A DNA stretch of 64,000 nucleotides from Roseiarcus sp037446355 (GTDB lineage Bacteria > Pseudomonadota > Alphaproteobacteria > Rhizobiales > Beijerinckiaceae): the NCBI GenBank assembly GCA_037446355.1, contig JBBIIT010000006.1:34003-98002 (forward strand). The letters are read 5' to 3'. Both the position numbers and the translations under genes were made by a program. Within the stretch, counting starts at the first letter, position 1. Every line of letters starts with the position of its first letter. Below, piece by piece: positions 54,967-63,915 of the stretch. The notes beneath the pieces were generated by a model, which ran no database searches, was not told where the DNA came from, and saw nothing but the letters and a program-made list of their open reading frames with translations.

Positions 54967-55809
54967 TTACGCCCGGTTCTCCAGCAACAGCAGTCCCGAC
55001 GCGGTGTTGGAGATCGGAATGTGGTAGTTCCGATGCAGTTCCTTCACCTGCCCTTGCAGGCAGCCGCGCATCGCGAGCCACAGGATGAACTCGGCGCCCT
55101 GCGCGCCGGCCTGACGTATCAGTTCCATCGTCGGGATCGCGGCCAGTTCCTCGGGATGGTCGACGATCTTGTCCATGCACATCAGGTCGAATTCCTTGTT
55201 GATGAATCCGGCCCGCTTGCCGTCGAGCTGATGCGAAAGGCCACCGGTGCCCAGGATCACCACTTTCTCATGGCCGGGGAACGAGGCGATCGCGCGACCG
55301 ATCGCCTGGCCAAACTCATAACAGCGTTTGGGCGTCGGGATCGGATGCTGCACGGTGTTGATGCAGATCGGGATCGTCTTGATCGGGTTCTTGGTCTGGT
55401 CGCCCCAGAACAGTTGCACCGGCACGGTGAAGCCGTGATCGACCGCCATTTCCTGACATGAGCAGACATCGAAACCGTCGGCGACAACGCCCTCGATGAT
55501 GTGCCAGGAAAGTTCCGGGTAGCCCTGGAACTTGCCGATTGTCGGGATGCCCCAGCCTTCATCCTCGTTCTCGTATTCGAATGCGGCGCCGATAGAGAAG
55601 GTCGGCATCTTATCGAGGAAAAAGTTAAGTCCGTGATCGTTGTAGAAGACGATGGCGACGTCCGGCTGCCGCTCGGCGAGCCACTTTTGCACGGGCGGGT
55701 AGCCGTCGAAGAACGGCTTCCAATACGGGTCTTCGAACATCTGCTTGGCGTAAGCGTTGCCGACTGCGGGAATGTGCGAGGAGGTCAGGCCTCCGATGAT
55801 GTCAGCCAT
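54967..55809 (-). CDS. ligB: protocatechuate 4,5-dioxygenase beta subunit
   Basis: A 280-residue class III extradiol dioxygenase subunit carrying the active site. The metal and catalytic residues align with Sphingobium LigB with a constant offset: His12 (SSHIPAVG), His59 (YNDHG) and Glu240 as iron ligands and His193 (GGLSHQLDG) as catalytic acid/base. It opens the ring of protocatechuate to 4-carboxy-2-hydroxymuconate semialdehyde. A closely related gallate or 2,3-dihydroxy substrate cannot be excluded, but the separate alpha-subunit gene upstream favours LigAB. Confidence 0.93.
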   Translation of the reverse strand: MADIIGGLTSSHIPAVGNAYAKQMFEDPYWKPFFDGYPPVQKWLAERQPDVAIVFYNDHGLNFFLDKMPTFSIGAAFEYENEDEGWGIPTIGKFQGYPELSWHIIEGVVADGFDVCSCQEMAVDHGFTVPVQLFWGDQTKNPIKTIPICINTVQHPIPTPKRCYEFGQAIGRAIASFPGHEKVVILGTGGLSHQLDGKRAGFINKEFDLMCMDKIVDHPEELAAIPTMELIRQAGAQGAEFILWLAMRGCLQGQVKELHRNYHIPISNTASGLLLLENRA

Positions 55810-55813
55810 GACG

Positions 55814-56170
55814 TTATTCTCCCTGCTTCTTGAGCATGTCTTTGAAGGCTTCGACGCTCATGCCGGTCTGCTGCGCGCCGACGTCCTGCACGCCAAGCCC
55901 GAAGATGCCGGCGAATTTGGCAAGATAGTAAATGTTGCCGCCCGCCGCGATCAGATCGAGCACGTTGCGCGAGCGGATCGCTGCCTTCTGCTGCGCGTTG
56001 AGGCCGTATTTGGCCATGTAGGCTTCTTCGTCCGCCTTGAAGGCGTCCCGGTTCTGCGCCTTGTTGAACGAGTAGCACATCTTGTTGAGCGCATAGCCTT
56101 TCATGGCTTGAGCGCCGTCGAAGATCGTCGTGCCCGGTATCTCGTGTAGTTCGTGTGCGTGCAGTGTCAT
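55814..56170 (-). CDS. ligA: protocatechuate 4,5-dioxygenase alpha subunit
   Basis: A 118-residue small helical subunit of LigAB, with IPGTTIFDGAQAMKGYALNKMCYSFN and MAKYGLNAQQKAAIRSRNVLDLIAAGGNIYYLAKFAGIFG, which line the active-site lid in the alpha-beta dimer. The ATG at 56170 has GGAGGGAG immediately upstream, stronger than the in-frame ATG at 56182. Four bases separate it from ligB. Confidence 0.92.
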   Translation of the reverse strand: MTLHAHELHEIPGTTIFDGAQAMKGYALNKMCYSFNKAQNRDAFKADEEAYMAKYGLNAQQKAAIRSRNVLDLIAAGGNIYYLAKFAGIFGLGVQDVGAQQTGMSVEAFKDMLKKQGE

Positions 56171-56259
56171 TTCTCCCTCCATTTGCCCCCATCAGGGCGC
56201 AGTCCTCCGACGGCGGGCAAGGCGCTCGCCGTTGGCTTCTTTCCAAACCTGTTTTGCGT

Positions 56260-57330
56260 TCAGCGGCCGAAGACGATCCCGTCGAAAAGCTTGCGCGCAG
56301 TCCGCAGCAGCGCTGCGGACTTCACTTCGCCTTTCGCGTCGAGTTCGACGACGACGGTCATTTCGCCCGTCGGATGTTCGACCGGAATCGTTTTGCGCGC
56401 GCCCTCGGCGATGTTCGCCAGCGCGGCCGCGGGCGAACCCGGCAACAGGCAGGCGGTGGCGACCGAGACGGCCCCCAATACGCCGATCGAGGCGTGGCAG
56501 CGGTGCGGAATGAAAGTGCGGGTCGATATCGCGCCTCCCGATGTCGGCTTTGACACCAGAGACATCTTGGGCACCGACTTGTCTTTGACATCGCCCAAAT
56601 TCATCATCGGCCCCGCCTTGAGGCGGATCGATTCCAGCCGCGCCTTGAGCGCGTCGTTCGCGTCCAATTCCTCGCGCGTCTCGGCGCCGCTCGCGCCAAG
56701 ATCGCTCGCGCGCAGCACGACGACCGGCATTCCGTTGTCGATCAAGGTGCATTCGACGCCGTCGATCACATCGACCGCGCGGCCCGTCGGCAGCAGCGCG
56801 CCGCAACTCGAGCCGGCGGTGTCGCGAAACTCGGTCGGGATCGGCGCCGAAGTCCCGGGCGCGCCGTCGATGTGCGCCTCGCCGCGATAGGTCGGCATTC
56901 CGCCTGGCGTCTGCACCTTGGCGACCGCGATCTGGCCGGTGTTGACCATGTAGATCGCGACATCGGTCTCGGCGCCGCTCGCCTTGACGAGGCCGCGCTC
57001 GATCGCGAACGGCCCGACCCCGGCGAGAATGTTGCCGCAGTTCTGCGCGTCGGTGACGACGGGCTTATCGACGAACACTTGCAGGAAAAGATAGTCGACG
57101 TCGACGCCGGGCCGCGCCGAGCGCGAGACGACGGCGACTTTGGAGGTGAGCGGGTCGGCGCCGCCCATGCCGTCGATCTGAACTTTGTCGGGCGAGCCCA
57201 TCACGTCGAGCAGGAACGCGTCGCGCGCCGCAACGTCTTGCGGAAGATCCTCGGCAAGAAAATATCCGCCTTTGGAGGTGCCGCCGCGCATCCACATGCA
57301 GCGGGCCGAATACGGCTTGGCGTCTGTCAT
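56260..57330 (-). CDS. galD: 4-oxalomesaconate tautomerase (PrpF/GalD family)
   Basis: A 356-residue PrpF-fold isomerase. The start YSARCMWMRGGTSKGGYFLAEDLP has the characteristic active-site Cys-containing and MRGGTSKG motif; NCGNILAGVGPFAIERGLV, YMVNTGQIAVAKVQTPGG and ISTRTFIPHRCHASIGVLGA are typical of GalD. In protocatechuate 4,5-cleavage it interconverts tautomers of 4-oxalomesaconate before hydration. It is upstream of ligA on the same strand and divergent from the LysR gene. Confidence 0.92.
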   Translation of the reverse strand: MTDAKPYSARCMWMRGGTSKGGYFLAEDLPQDVAARDAFLLDVMGSPDKVQIDGMGGADPLTSKVAVVSRSARPGVDVDYLFLQVFVDKPVVTDAQNCGNILAGVGPFAIERGLVKASGAETDVAIYMVNTGQIAVAKVQTPGGMPTYRGEAHIDGAPGTSAPIPTEFRDTAGSSCGALLPTGRAVDVIDGVECTLIDNGMPVVVLRASDLGASGAETREELDANDALKARLESIRLKAGPMMNLGDVKDKSVPKMSLVSKPTSGGAISTRTFIPHRCHASIGVLGAVSVATACLLPGSPAAALANIAEGARKTIPVEHPTGEMTVVVELDAKGEVKSAALLRTARKLFDGIVFGR

Positions 57331-57409
57331 GGGCAGTCCTCCCGTATCGCCGTCGCGGAATTCATTTTGGCTCGTCTCGCGGCGTTCGCGTTTTTCCTAT
57401 CGTCGCGAT

Positions 57410-57422
57410 ATTCGCCGCGAAT
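57410..57422. promoter_or_regulatory. palindromic LysR-type site candidate
   Basis: ATTCGC and GCGAAT flank a single C, and with the neighbouring T it fits the T-N11-A pattern of LysR boxes (57409-57421). It lies between the divergent galD and LysR genes, 80 bases before galD's ATG and 86 bases before the LysR start, the usual position for a shared operator. Confidence 0.5.
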
Positions 57423-57507
57423 GGACGACGTAGCACGTTCAAAGTCCTCGCGCGGGCATAAGTTTTAGCTATGATGCACGCGAAGGCAAATCGGAGACGC
57501 GCGGTCC

Positions 57508-58749
57508 GTGTGGGAGAATGCGCCAAATCTGAGACACTTGCGCGCTTTCGCCGCCGTGGTCCGGCTCGGCGGTGCGACGCGCGCGGCCGCGCAGGTTCAC
57601 CTTTCGCAACCGGCGATCACCCAGGCGCTGGCCAAGCTCGAGGCGCGTCTCGACGCCAAGCTCGTCGTCGCTAGCGCCAACGGCATGACGCCAACCGAAA
57701 TCGGGCGGCTCTTTCACGATCGCGTCGAACGCGCGCTCGAACTCATCGCGACCGGCGCCAGGGAGGCGATGCGCGCCGAGGCGCGTCGCGCCAACGCCGG
57801 CTTCGCGCATTTCGAGCAACTCATCACGGTCGCGCAATTGCGGGCGCTGGCGGCGATGCAGTTCAACCGAAACTTCTCTCTCGCGGCGCGCGAGTTGAAC
57901 ATCTCGCAGCCTTCGCTGCATCGCGCCGCGCGCGACCTTGAGCGAATCATGGGCCGCACGTTGTTCATCACGACGCGCCAGGGCGTCGAGATGACGCAGA
58001 CCGCAGCCGCTTTCGCGCGTTTCGCCGCGCTCGCTCACGCTGAATTGTTGCAGGGCTTCGCTGAAGTCGCCGAGGCGCTCGACCGCGACCCCGGCCTCAT
58101 CGTCGTCGGCTCGATGCCGTTCGCGCAGACGCGGCTGCTGCCCGAGGCGCTGAACCGGCTTTCGCGCGAACGCCCGCTCGCGCGCGTCAAGGTCATCACC
58201 GCCCCTTACGACGGACTGCTCGGGCGGCTGCGCCACGGCGTGATCGACTTTCTCGTCGGCGCCCTGCGTTCGCCGCCGCCGATCGACGACATCGCGCAGG
58301 AGCCGCTCATCGACGACAGCCTCGCGGTGATCGGGCGCCACGGCCATCCATTGTCGAAACGCGGACGCGTCTCGCACGACGATCTGCTGAAGTTCCCCTG
58401 GATCGCGCCGGCCGAGGATACGCCGGCGAGCGCCGTGTTCCGCAATCTTTTTTCCGCAGGGGATCAGGCGCGGATGCCGGCCGCGATTTTTGAGACGGGC
58501 TCGCTGGTGCTCGCGCGCGGGCTATTGATCGGCAGCGACCGGCTGACCCTGCTCAGCGCCCGGCAGGCGGCCCACGAACTTGCGCTCGATCAGTTCGCGT
58601 TGATCGCCTTCGCCGTGCCGATGGGCGCACGCCAGATCGGCCTGACCTTCCGCAAGGGCTGGCGCCCGACCGCGACCCAACGCGCGCTGATCGAATTCCT
58701 GCGTGCGTCCGGTGAACCGGCCGCGGTGGCCGCAAGCCCGCCTGGCTGA
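57508..58749 (+). CDS. LysR-family regulator with two N-terminal HTH domains
   Basis: A 413-residue regulator, about 100 residues longer than a standard LTTR. Two LysR-type helix-turn-helix domains are present in tandem: LRHLRAFAAVVRLGGATRAAAQVHLSQPAITQALAKLEARL (about 8-48) and LRALAAMQFNRNFSLAARELNISQPSLHRAARDLERIMG (about 112-150), followed by a substrate-binding domain. It starts at GTG 57508 and is divergent from galD. It is the obvious candidate regulator of the lig genes and of the two oxidoreductase genes after it. Confidence 0.88.
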   Translation: MWENAPNLRHLRAFAAVVRLGGATRAAAQVHLSQPAITQALAKLEARLDAKLVVASANGMTPTEIGRLFHDRVERALELIATGAREAMRAEARRANAGFAHFEQLITVAQLRALAAMQFNRNFSLAARELNISQPSLHRAARDLERIMGRTLFITTRQGVEMTQTAAAFARFAALAHAELLQGFAEVAEALDRDPGLIVVGSMPFAQTRLLPEALNRLSRERPLARVKVITAPYDGLLGRLRHGVIDFLVGALRSPPPIDDIAQEPLIDDSLAVIGRHGHPLSKRGRVSHDDLLKFPWIAPAEDTPASAVFRNLFSAGDQARMPAAIFETGSLVLARGLLIGSDRLTLLSARQAAHELALDQFALIAFAVPMGARQIGLTFRKGWRPTATQRALIEFLRASGEPAAVAASPPG

Positions 58750-58842
58750 TAGACAGAACGAATGACGGTCCGCGCGCTCTGACTTCGCGTTCGTAGGCTC
58801 TGGCGCGTTACGGGTCCTAATTCGGATGGAGAGGGCAGAGGC

Positions 58843-59772
58843 ATGACGGCGCCAATTTCGAGCCAAATCGGGCGCATCGCCTTTCTGGGATTCGGCGAAG
58901 CGGGGCGCGCTTTTCTCGATGGCTGGCGTTCGGTTTCCGGATTTTCCGCCGATGTCGTCGCCTATGACGTCAAGACGGATTCGCCCGCCGCCGGTGTGCG
59001 CGAAGCCAAGCGCGCGGATTACGCGACGGCGAAGGTGTCTGGCGCTGCGAGCGCGCTCGAAGCGGTGAAGGGCGCGCATCTGATCTTCTCGCTGGTGACC
59101 GCCGATCAAGCGCATGAAGCGGCGCTGGCGGCGCTGCCCGCGCTCGGCGCCGGCGCGTTCTTTCTCGACTGCAATTCCTGTGCGCCGCAGACAAAGATGC
59201 GCTCGGCCGAGCGTGTCGAGGCGGCGGGCGGGCGCTATGTCGATGTCGCCGTGATGTCGCCGGTCTATCCGCGCCGGCATCGCTCGCCGCTGCTCATCAG
59301 CGGGCCGCGCGCGCCGGACGTCGCGCCGTGGCTCGCGGCGCTCGACATGGTCGCCAAAATCCACGAAGGCCCGGTCGGCTCGTCCTCGGCGATCAAGATG
59401 GTCCGCTCGGTGATGATGAAGGGGCTTGAGGCGCTGGTGTGCGAATGCGTGCTCGCGGGCGAGAAGGCCGGCGTCACCGACATCGTTCTGAATTCTCTGG
59501 ACGACACCTATCCCGGCTTCGATTGGAAGAAAAAAGCCGCCTATATGTTGGAGCGGGTGATGAACCACGGCGTTCGCCGCGCGTCCGAGATGCGCGAAGT
59601 GGCGTTGACGGTCGATCTGCTCGGGCTCGATGGCGCCATGTCGCGCGCGAGCGCGCAGTGGCAGGATCGTGTCGGCCAGCTTCAGCTGAAAGTCGCCGAG
59701 GGCGACGGCGCCGATCATCATCAACTCGCGCGAAGGATTCTCGATCGTTTCGGGTCGGAGGGCGGAACATGA
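58843..59772 (+). CDS. 6-phosphogluconate dehydrogenase-like NAD(P)-binding protein with DUF1932 domain
   Basis: A 309-residue protein of the 3-hydroxyisobutyrate/6PGDH superfamily: Rossmann motif IAFLGFGEAGRAF, GAHLIFSLVTADQAHE, FLDCNSCAPQTK, GRYVDVAVMSPVYPR and the catalytic-Lys region GSSSAIKMVRSVMMKGLEAL with Lys187-like Lys, then a DUF1932-type helical C-domain (ERVMNHGVRRASEMREVALTV). It overlaps the SDR gene by ATGA. It is likely an oxidoreductase for an aromatic-derived hydroxyacid, an inference from location only. Confidence 0.8.
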   Translation: MTAPISSQIGRIAFLGFGEAGRAFLDGWRSVSGFSADVVAYDVKTDSPAAGVREAKRADYATAKVSGAASALEAVKGAHLIFSLVTADQAHEAALAALPALGAGAFFLDCNSCAPQTKMRSAERVEAAGGRYVDVAVMSPVYPRRHRSPLLISGPRAPDVAPWLAALDMVAKIHEGPVGSSSAIKMVRSVMMKGLEALVCECVLAGEKAGVTDIVLNSLDDTYPGFDWKKKAAYMLERVMNHGVRRASEMREVALTVDLLGLDGAMSRASAQWQDRVGQLQLKVAEGDGADHHQLARRILDRFGSEGGT

Positions 59773-60545
59773 ACCTCGAACTCGAAGGCAAGGTCGCCCT
59801 CGTCACGGGCGGCTCCAAGGGAATCGGGCTCGCCTGCGCGCGAGCATTGCGGCAGGAAGGCGCCAAAGTCGCCATCGTCTCGCGTTCGCAGCAGAACATC
59901 GATCGCGCTTGCGCCGAGTTCGGCGACGTCCTTGGCGTCGCCGCGGATCTCGTCGAGCCAGGCGCGGCGGAAGCGATGGTCCGCTCGGTCGAAGCTGAAA
60001 AAGGACCGATCGACATTCTCGTCAATTGCGCGGGCGCCGCGAAGCGCACGCCGCCCGAAGAACTCAACCCGGCGGTCTGGCGCGCCGCGATCGACGCGAA
60101 ATTTTTCACTTATATCAACGTCTGCGATCCCGTGGTGAAACGCATGGCCAAGCGCCGCGCCGGTGTCATCGTCAACGTCATCGGCATGGGCGGCAAGGCC
60201 GCTTCGCCGACGCATCTGGCCGGCGGCGCGGCGAACGCGGCGCTCATGCTGGCGACGGTTGGCCTCGCCAAGGCCTATGCGGGGCAGGGCGTGCGGGTCG
60301 TGGGCGTCAATCCCGGCCTGACCGAGACCGAGCGATTCGACGAGGGCCTGCGCGCTTCGGCGCGGCTCGAAAACGTCAGCATCGAGGAGGCGCGGCGGCG
60401 GAGCCTCGCCAATATCCCGCTCGGGCGTCTCGCCAGCCCCAAAGAAATAGCCGATGTCGTTGCGTTTCTGGTTTCGGCGCGGGCGAGTTACGTCACGGGA
60501 GTCATCATCGGCATGGACGGTGTGCAGACCGCATTCGTGGTCTAA
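59769..60545 (+). CDS. SDR-fold protein lacking the catalytic Ser, Tyr and Lys
   Basis: A 258-residue short-chain dehydrogenase-fold protein with an intact NAD(P) site (TGGSKGIGLACARAL, NCAGAAKR) and C-terminal GVIIGMDGVQTAFVV. The active-site stretch reads NVIGMGGKAASPTHLAGGAANAAL; aligned to a typical SDR the Ser is Gly, the Tyr is Gly and the Lys is Asn. It therefore should not perform the standard SDR redox step, unless it uses other residues. Coupled by ATGA to the DUF1932 gene, it may form a complex with it. Confidence 0.8.
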   Translation: MNLELEGKVALVTGGSKGIGLACARALRQEGAKVAIVSRSQQNIDRACAEFGDVLGVAADLVEPGAAEAMVRSVEAEKGPIDILVNCAGAAKRTPPEELNPAVWRAAIDAKFFTYINVCDPVVKRMAKRRAGVIVNVIGMGGKAASPTHLAGGAANAALMLATVGLAKAYAGQGVRVVGVNPGLTETERFDEGLRASARLENVSIEEARRRSLANIPLGRLASPKEIADVVAFLVSARASYVTGVIIGMDGVQTAFVV

Positions 60546-60617
60546 CCCCCGCTGATCAAACATTCGTGCGCGCCCCGGGGCTGGCGCGGCGCGGCCTTCT
60601 TGCCTATGGGGGACGCA

Positions 60618-62084
60618 ATGATTTCCGCCGCCACCCGCCGTCCCCTGGCGCTCGCCGCCGTCGTCACGGCAATGTTCATGATCGCCATCGAGGCGACGAT
60701 CGTTTCCACCGCCATGCCGCAGATCGTCGGCGAACTCGGCGGACTGCCCCTCTATAGCTGGGTCTTCTCGGCCTTTCTGCTGACCCAGACCGCGACGACG
60801 GTGATATTCGGGCGCCTCTCCGACTCGCTCGGACGCAAGAAGGTCATTCTGTTCGGCATCGCGGTGTTTCTTGCGGGATCGCTGTTGTGCGGCTTCGCCG
60901 CTTCGATGCCGGCCCTGATCGCCTACCGCCTCATGCAAGGCGTCGGTGCGGGCGCAATCCAGCCGGTCGCGACCACCATCGTCGGCGATCTCTACTCGGC
61001 GCACGAGCGCGGCAAGATCCAGGGGTATCTCGCCAGCGTCTGGGCGATTTCGGCGGTGCTCGGCCCGCTCGCCGGCGGCCTCATCATCCAGCGCGCGTCC
61101 TGGGCCTGGATTTTCTGGCTCAACCTGCCGATCGGCGTCGGCGCGGCCGCCGCCTTCGCGGCTTATCTGCATGAACAGCCCTCGCGCGAGCGCCGACGCA
61201 TCGATCATCTGAGCGCGGGCCTTTTCACGCTGGCGATCGCCGCCGTCATGCTCGACCTGACTTCGCTCGCCTCCGCCAACGCGCGCGAAATCGCCGCCCT
61301 GACGTTGATCGCGCTCATCGCGCTCGGGCTTTTCATCGCGCAGGAGCGGCGCAGCCCCGAGCCGATGATCTCGCTGGAGCTTTGGGGGCGGCGCCCGATC
61401 GCCGCCGCCAACGGCGCCTCATTGCTCGCGGGGATGACCATGGTCGGCGTAACGACCTTCCTGCCCGTTTACGTGCAGGGCGTGATGGGGCGCTCGGCTC
61501 TCGTCGGCGGCTTCGCGCTCTCGGCGATGGTGCTGGGCTGGCCGATCGGCGCGACGCTTTCGATGCGCATCGCGGCGCGTCTCGGCCTGCGGCCGGTCCT
61601 GGTCGCTGGCAGCTTGTTCATCCCGGCCGGCGCATCGGCGTTCGTCTTTCTGGGACCGGGCAGTTCGCCCTATCTCGCCGGCGCCGGCTCATTCGTCGCC
61701 GGCTTCGGCATGGGGCTGCTCAGCAGCGCGTCGCTGGTGTTGATCCAGGAAATCGTCAATTGGGGAGAACGCGGGAGCGTCACCGCCTCATTCCTGTTCG
61801 CGCGCAGTCTTGGCAACACATTCGGGGCGACGGCGTTCGGCGCGGTGCTCAATTTCGGGCTCGCGCATTCGCCGGTCGGGCGCAACGTCGGCTCGGCCGA
61901 ATTGCGCGCCCTGCTCGACGGCAAGGCCGATGCGACGGGCGTTTCCGGCGCCCTGCGCGCCGTGCTCGACAATTCGCTGCATCTGACTTTCACGACGATG
62001 CTGGTCGCGGCCGCGCTGACGGTCGGCTGCGCTGTTCTGGTTCCGCATGTCTCGTTCGCGCGGCGCGAACAGCCCGCGGAGTAG
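60618..62084 (+). CDS. MFS exporter, DHA2 family
   Basis: A 488-residue membrane transporter with about 14 helices and the major-facilitator motif GRLSDSLGRKKVILFG after helix 2, plus RLMQGVGAGAIQPV and GPLAGGLI of drug:H+ antiporters. It probably exports an organic compound, perhaps an aromatic acid given the neighbourhood, but a general drug exporter is equally likely. I start it at the ATG 60618, which has GGGGGA upstream. Confidence 0.86.
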   Translation: MISAATRRPLALAAVVTAMFMIAIEATIVSTAMPQIVGELGGLPLYSWVFSAFLLTQTATTVIFGRLSDSLGRKKVILFGIAVFLAGSLLCGFAASMPALIAYRLMQGVGAGAIQPVATTIVGDLYSAHERGKIQGYLASVWAISAVLGPLAGGLIIQRASWAWIFWLNLPIGVGAAAAFAAYLHEQPSRERRRIDHLSAGLFTLAIAAVMLDLTSLASANAREIAALTLIALIALGLFIAQERRSPEPMISLELWGRRPIAAANGASLLAGMTMVGVTTFLPVYVQGVMGRSALVGGFALSAMVLGWPIGATLSMRIAARLGLRPVLVAGSLFIPAGASAFVFLGPGSSPYLAGAGSFVAGFGMGLLSSASLVLIQEIVNWGERGSVTASFLFARSLGNTFGATAFGAVLNFGLAHSPVGRNVGSAELRALLDGKADATGVSGALRAVLDNSLHLTFTTMLVAAALTVGCAVLVPHVSFARREQPAE

Positions 62085-62147
62085 CGGGCGGCTTGACGCC
62101 TTGTCGGCGAAGCGTTTGATATTCGAGAGGGATCGAGGGAGGACTTC

Positions 62148-62822
62148 ATGGGCACGCGCATTTCGTTCAAACGTCCCGACGGCGCCGAAGCGACGGGCTA
62201 TCTCGCCAACGCCGCGCGCGCCGACGCGCCCGGAGTCGTCGTCATTCAGGAATGGTGGGGCCTTTCCGAGCAGATCAAGGGCCTCGTCGACCGTTTCGCG
62301 CTGGCCGGTTTCGACGCCCTGGCGCCCGATCTCTACAAGGGCGTCGTCGTGCCCTATCACGACAGCGAAGCGGCCAACAAAGAGATGATGTCGCTGAACT
62401 TCATCGACGCCACCGAACAGACCGTGCGCGGCGCCGCGCAATATCTCAGGCGCAACGGCGCCAAGGTCGGCCTGACCGGCTTTTGCATGGGCGGTGCGGT
62501 GACGGTGATCGGCGCGGCGAAAATCCCCGATTTGACCGCCGCCGTGACGTTCTATGGGATTCCGCCGGCGCAGGCGGTCGGTCCCGCCGACGTGAAAATT
62601 CCGCTCCAGGGCCACTTCGCCAACAAGGACGACCACTTCACGCCCAAATCCGTCGACGCCTTCGAAGCGGGAATGCGCGCGGCGGGTAAGAGCTTCGAGT
62701 TCTTCCGCTATGACGCCGACCATGCTTTCGTCAACGAGCAGCGCATGGCGGTGCACGACCGCGACGCCGCCGAACTCGCCTGGGGCCGCGCCATCGCCTT
62801 CTTCAAGGCGCATCTGGGCTGA
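62148..62822 (+). CDS. dienelactone hydrolase family protein
   Basis: A 224-residue cytoplasmic alpha/beta hydrolase with a cysteine nucleophile: VVIQEWWGL (Glu35), GLTGFCMGGAVT (Cys113) and the late Asp and His (NKDD and DADHAF, His192), the triad of dienelactone hydrolase. Dienelactone hydrolases act in chlorocatechol or furanone-type pathways, and many members have broader roles. GGGAGGA precedes the ATG. It fits the aromatic-degradation context but is not part of the canonical lig set. Confidence 0.9.
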   Translation: MGTRISFKRPDGAEATGYLANAARADAPGVVVIQEWWGLSEQIKGLVDRFALAGFDALAPDLYKGVVVPYHDSEAANKEMMSLNFIDATEQTVRGAAQYLRRNGAKVGLTGFCMGGAVTVIGAAKIPDLTAAVTFYGIPPAQAVGPADVKIPLQGHFANKDDHFTPKSVDAFEAGMRAAGKSFEFFRYDADHAFVNEQRMAVHDRDAAELAWGRAIAFFKAHLG

Positions 62823-62831
62823 GGCGACGCC

Positions 62832-63821
62832 TCAGGCGCGCCACGCTGGCGGCCAGACCTTCAGGAACGTCTCGACGACGCTGACGAAGGCCAGCGGCTG
62901 GTCGAACATCACGTGATGATCCGTTTCCGGCATCGTCACATAGGGCGCGCCGGGACCGATCTGCGCCGCGACATATTCGGCGTCCTCGGCGCGAAAGATT
63001 TTTGAACGTTCGCCGCGCACGATTCCGAGCGGACAGCGTGCGCGGCTGACCAGCGCCATCGCGTCCTTGCGCCCCATGCGCGCCCAGAGGTTCGGGTCGA
63101 AGCGCCAGGTCCAGCCCTTCGCACCTGCGGCGTCAGTCGCCTCGCGCAGCGACAGTCGCGCGATATGGTCGAGAATATAGGGGTGTTCGCATGGCTGCGG
63201 CGGCGCGAGACGAAACCGAGCCACCGCCGCCTCGAAGGTCGGTTGCAGGCGCGGCGCGCGGGCATCGCCCGGCGGTTGCGGCGGGCGTACATTCCTGGGC
63301 GCGAACAGCGGCGGATCGACCAGCACCGCGGCGGCCAGTTCCTCGCCGAATTCGTGCGCGAGGCCGACCGTGATGCGCCCGCCGAACGAGTGGCCGAACA
63401 CGACGGGCCTGCCGCCCTCGTACAAGCCGGCGAACCGACCCGCCTCATGCGCCTCTCGCACGAACTGATCGAAGGCGTAGGCCGGGCGCCAGTCCGACAG
63501 CCCCATGCCGGAAAACGAAATCGCGACGACGCGGCGCTCGGCGGCGAAGAACGGCGCGATGAACGAATACCAGTCGGCGTGCGCCGCGCCGCCATGAAGC
63601 AGCAGAAGGCCCGGCTTGCCGCGCTCGCCCCAGGCGAGCGTCTCGATGCGCGCGCCCTCGATCTCGACGAAATCCCGCTCCGGCTCCGTCGCGATCGCGC
63701 GCTCGAACCAGGCCGGTGCGGGCGGCTTGCGGCCCTCATAGGCGGCGAGCGGCGTCAGGAAGGGCGCGTCGTGCAAGGCGGGACTTTCATTTGGCGGGCG
63801 GCGGGGCAGGCGAAGGTTCAC
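62832..63821 (-). CDS. alpha/beta hydrolase
   Basis: A 329-residue alpha/beta-hydrolase fold protein: LLLLHGGAAHADWYSFIAPF (oxyanion), ISFSGMGLSDW, the nucleophile elbow VFGHSFGGRITVG and MPETDHHVMFDQP with the catalytic His. The family includes epoxide hydrolases, haloalkane dehalogenases and C-C hydrolases such as MhpC, and the sequence does not distinguish them. The C-terminal region (SRARCPLGIVRGERSKIF) is the usual cap-flanking part. It converges on the dienelactone hydrolase gene. Confidence 0.82.
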   Translation of the reverse strand: MNLRLPRRPPNESPALHDAPFLTPLAAYEGRKPPAPAWFERAIATEPERDFVEIEGARIETLAWGERGKPGLLLLHGGAAHADWYSFIAPFFAAERRVVAISFSGMGLSDWRPAYAFDQFVREAHEAGRFAGLYEGGRPVVFGHSFGGRITVGLAHEFGEELAAAVLVDPPLFAPRNVRPPQPPGDARAPRLQPTFEAAVARFRLAPPQPCEHPYILDHIARLSLREATDAAGAKGWTWRFDPNLWARMGRKDAMALVSRARCPLGIVRGERSKIFRAEDAEYVAAQIGPGAPYVTMPETDHHVMFDQPLAFVSVVETFLKVWPPAWRA

Positions 63822-63915
63822 ACCTTAACCGTCGCGAGCGGCGTTTGTCACGCCGGGCGCCGTTGACCGACCGCCAGGGGCGACGTATATCGCCCGCGGC
63901 GACCGCTTCGCGCGG

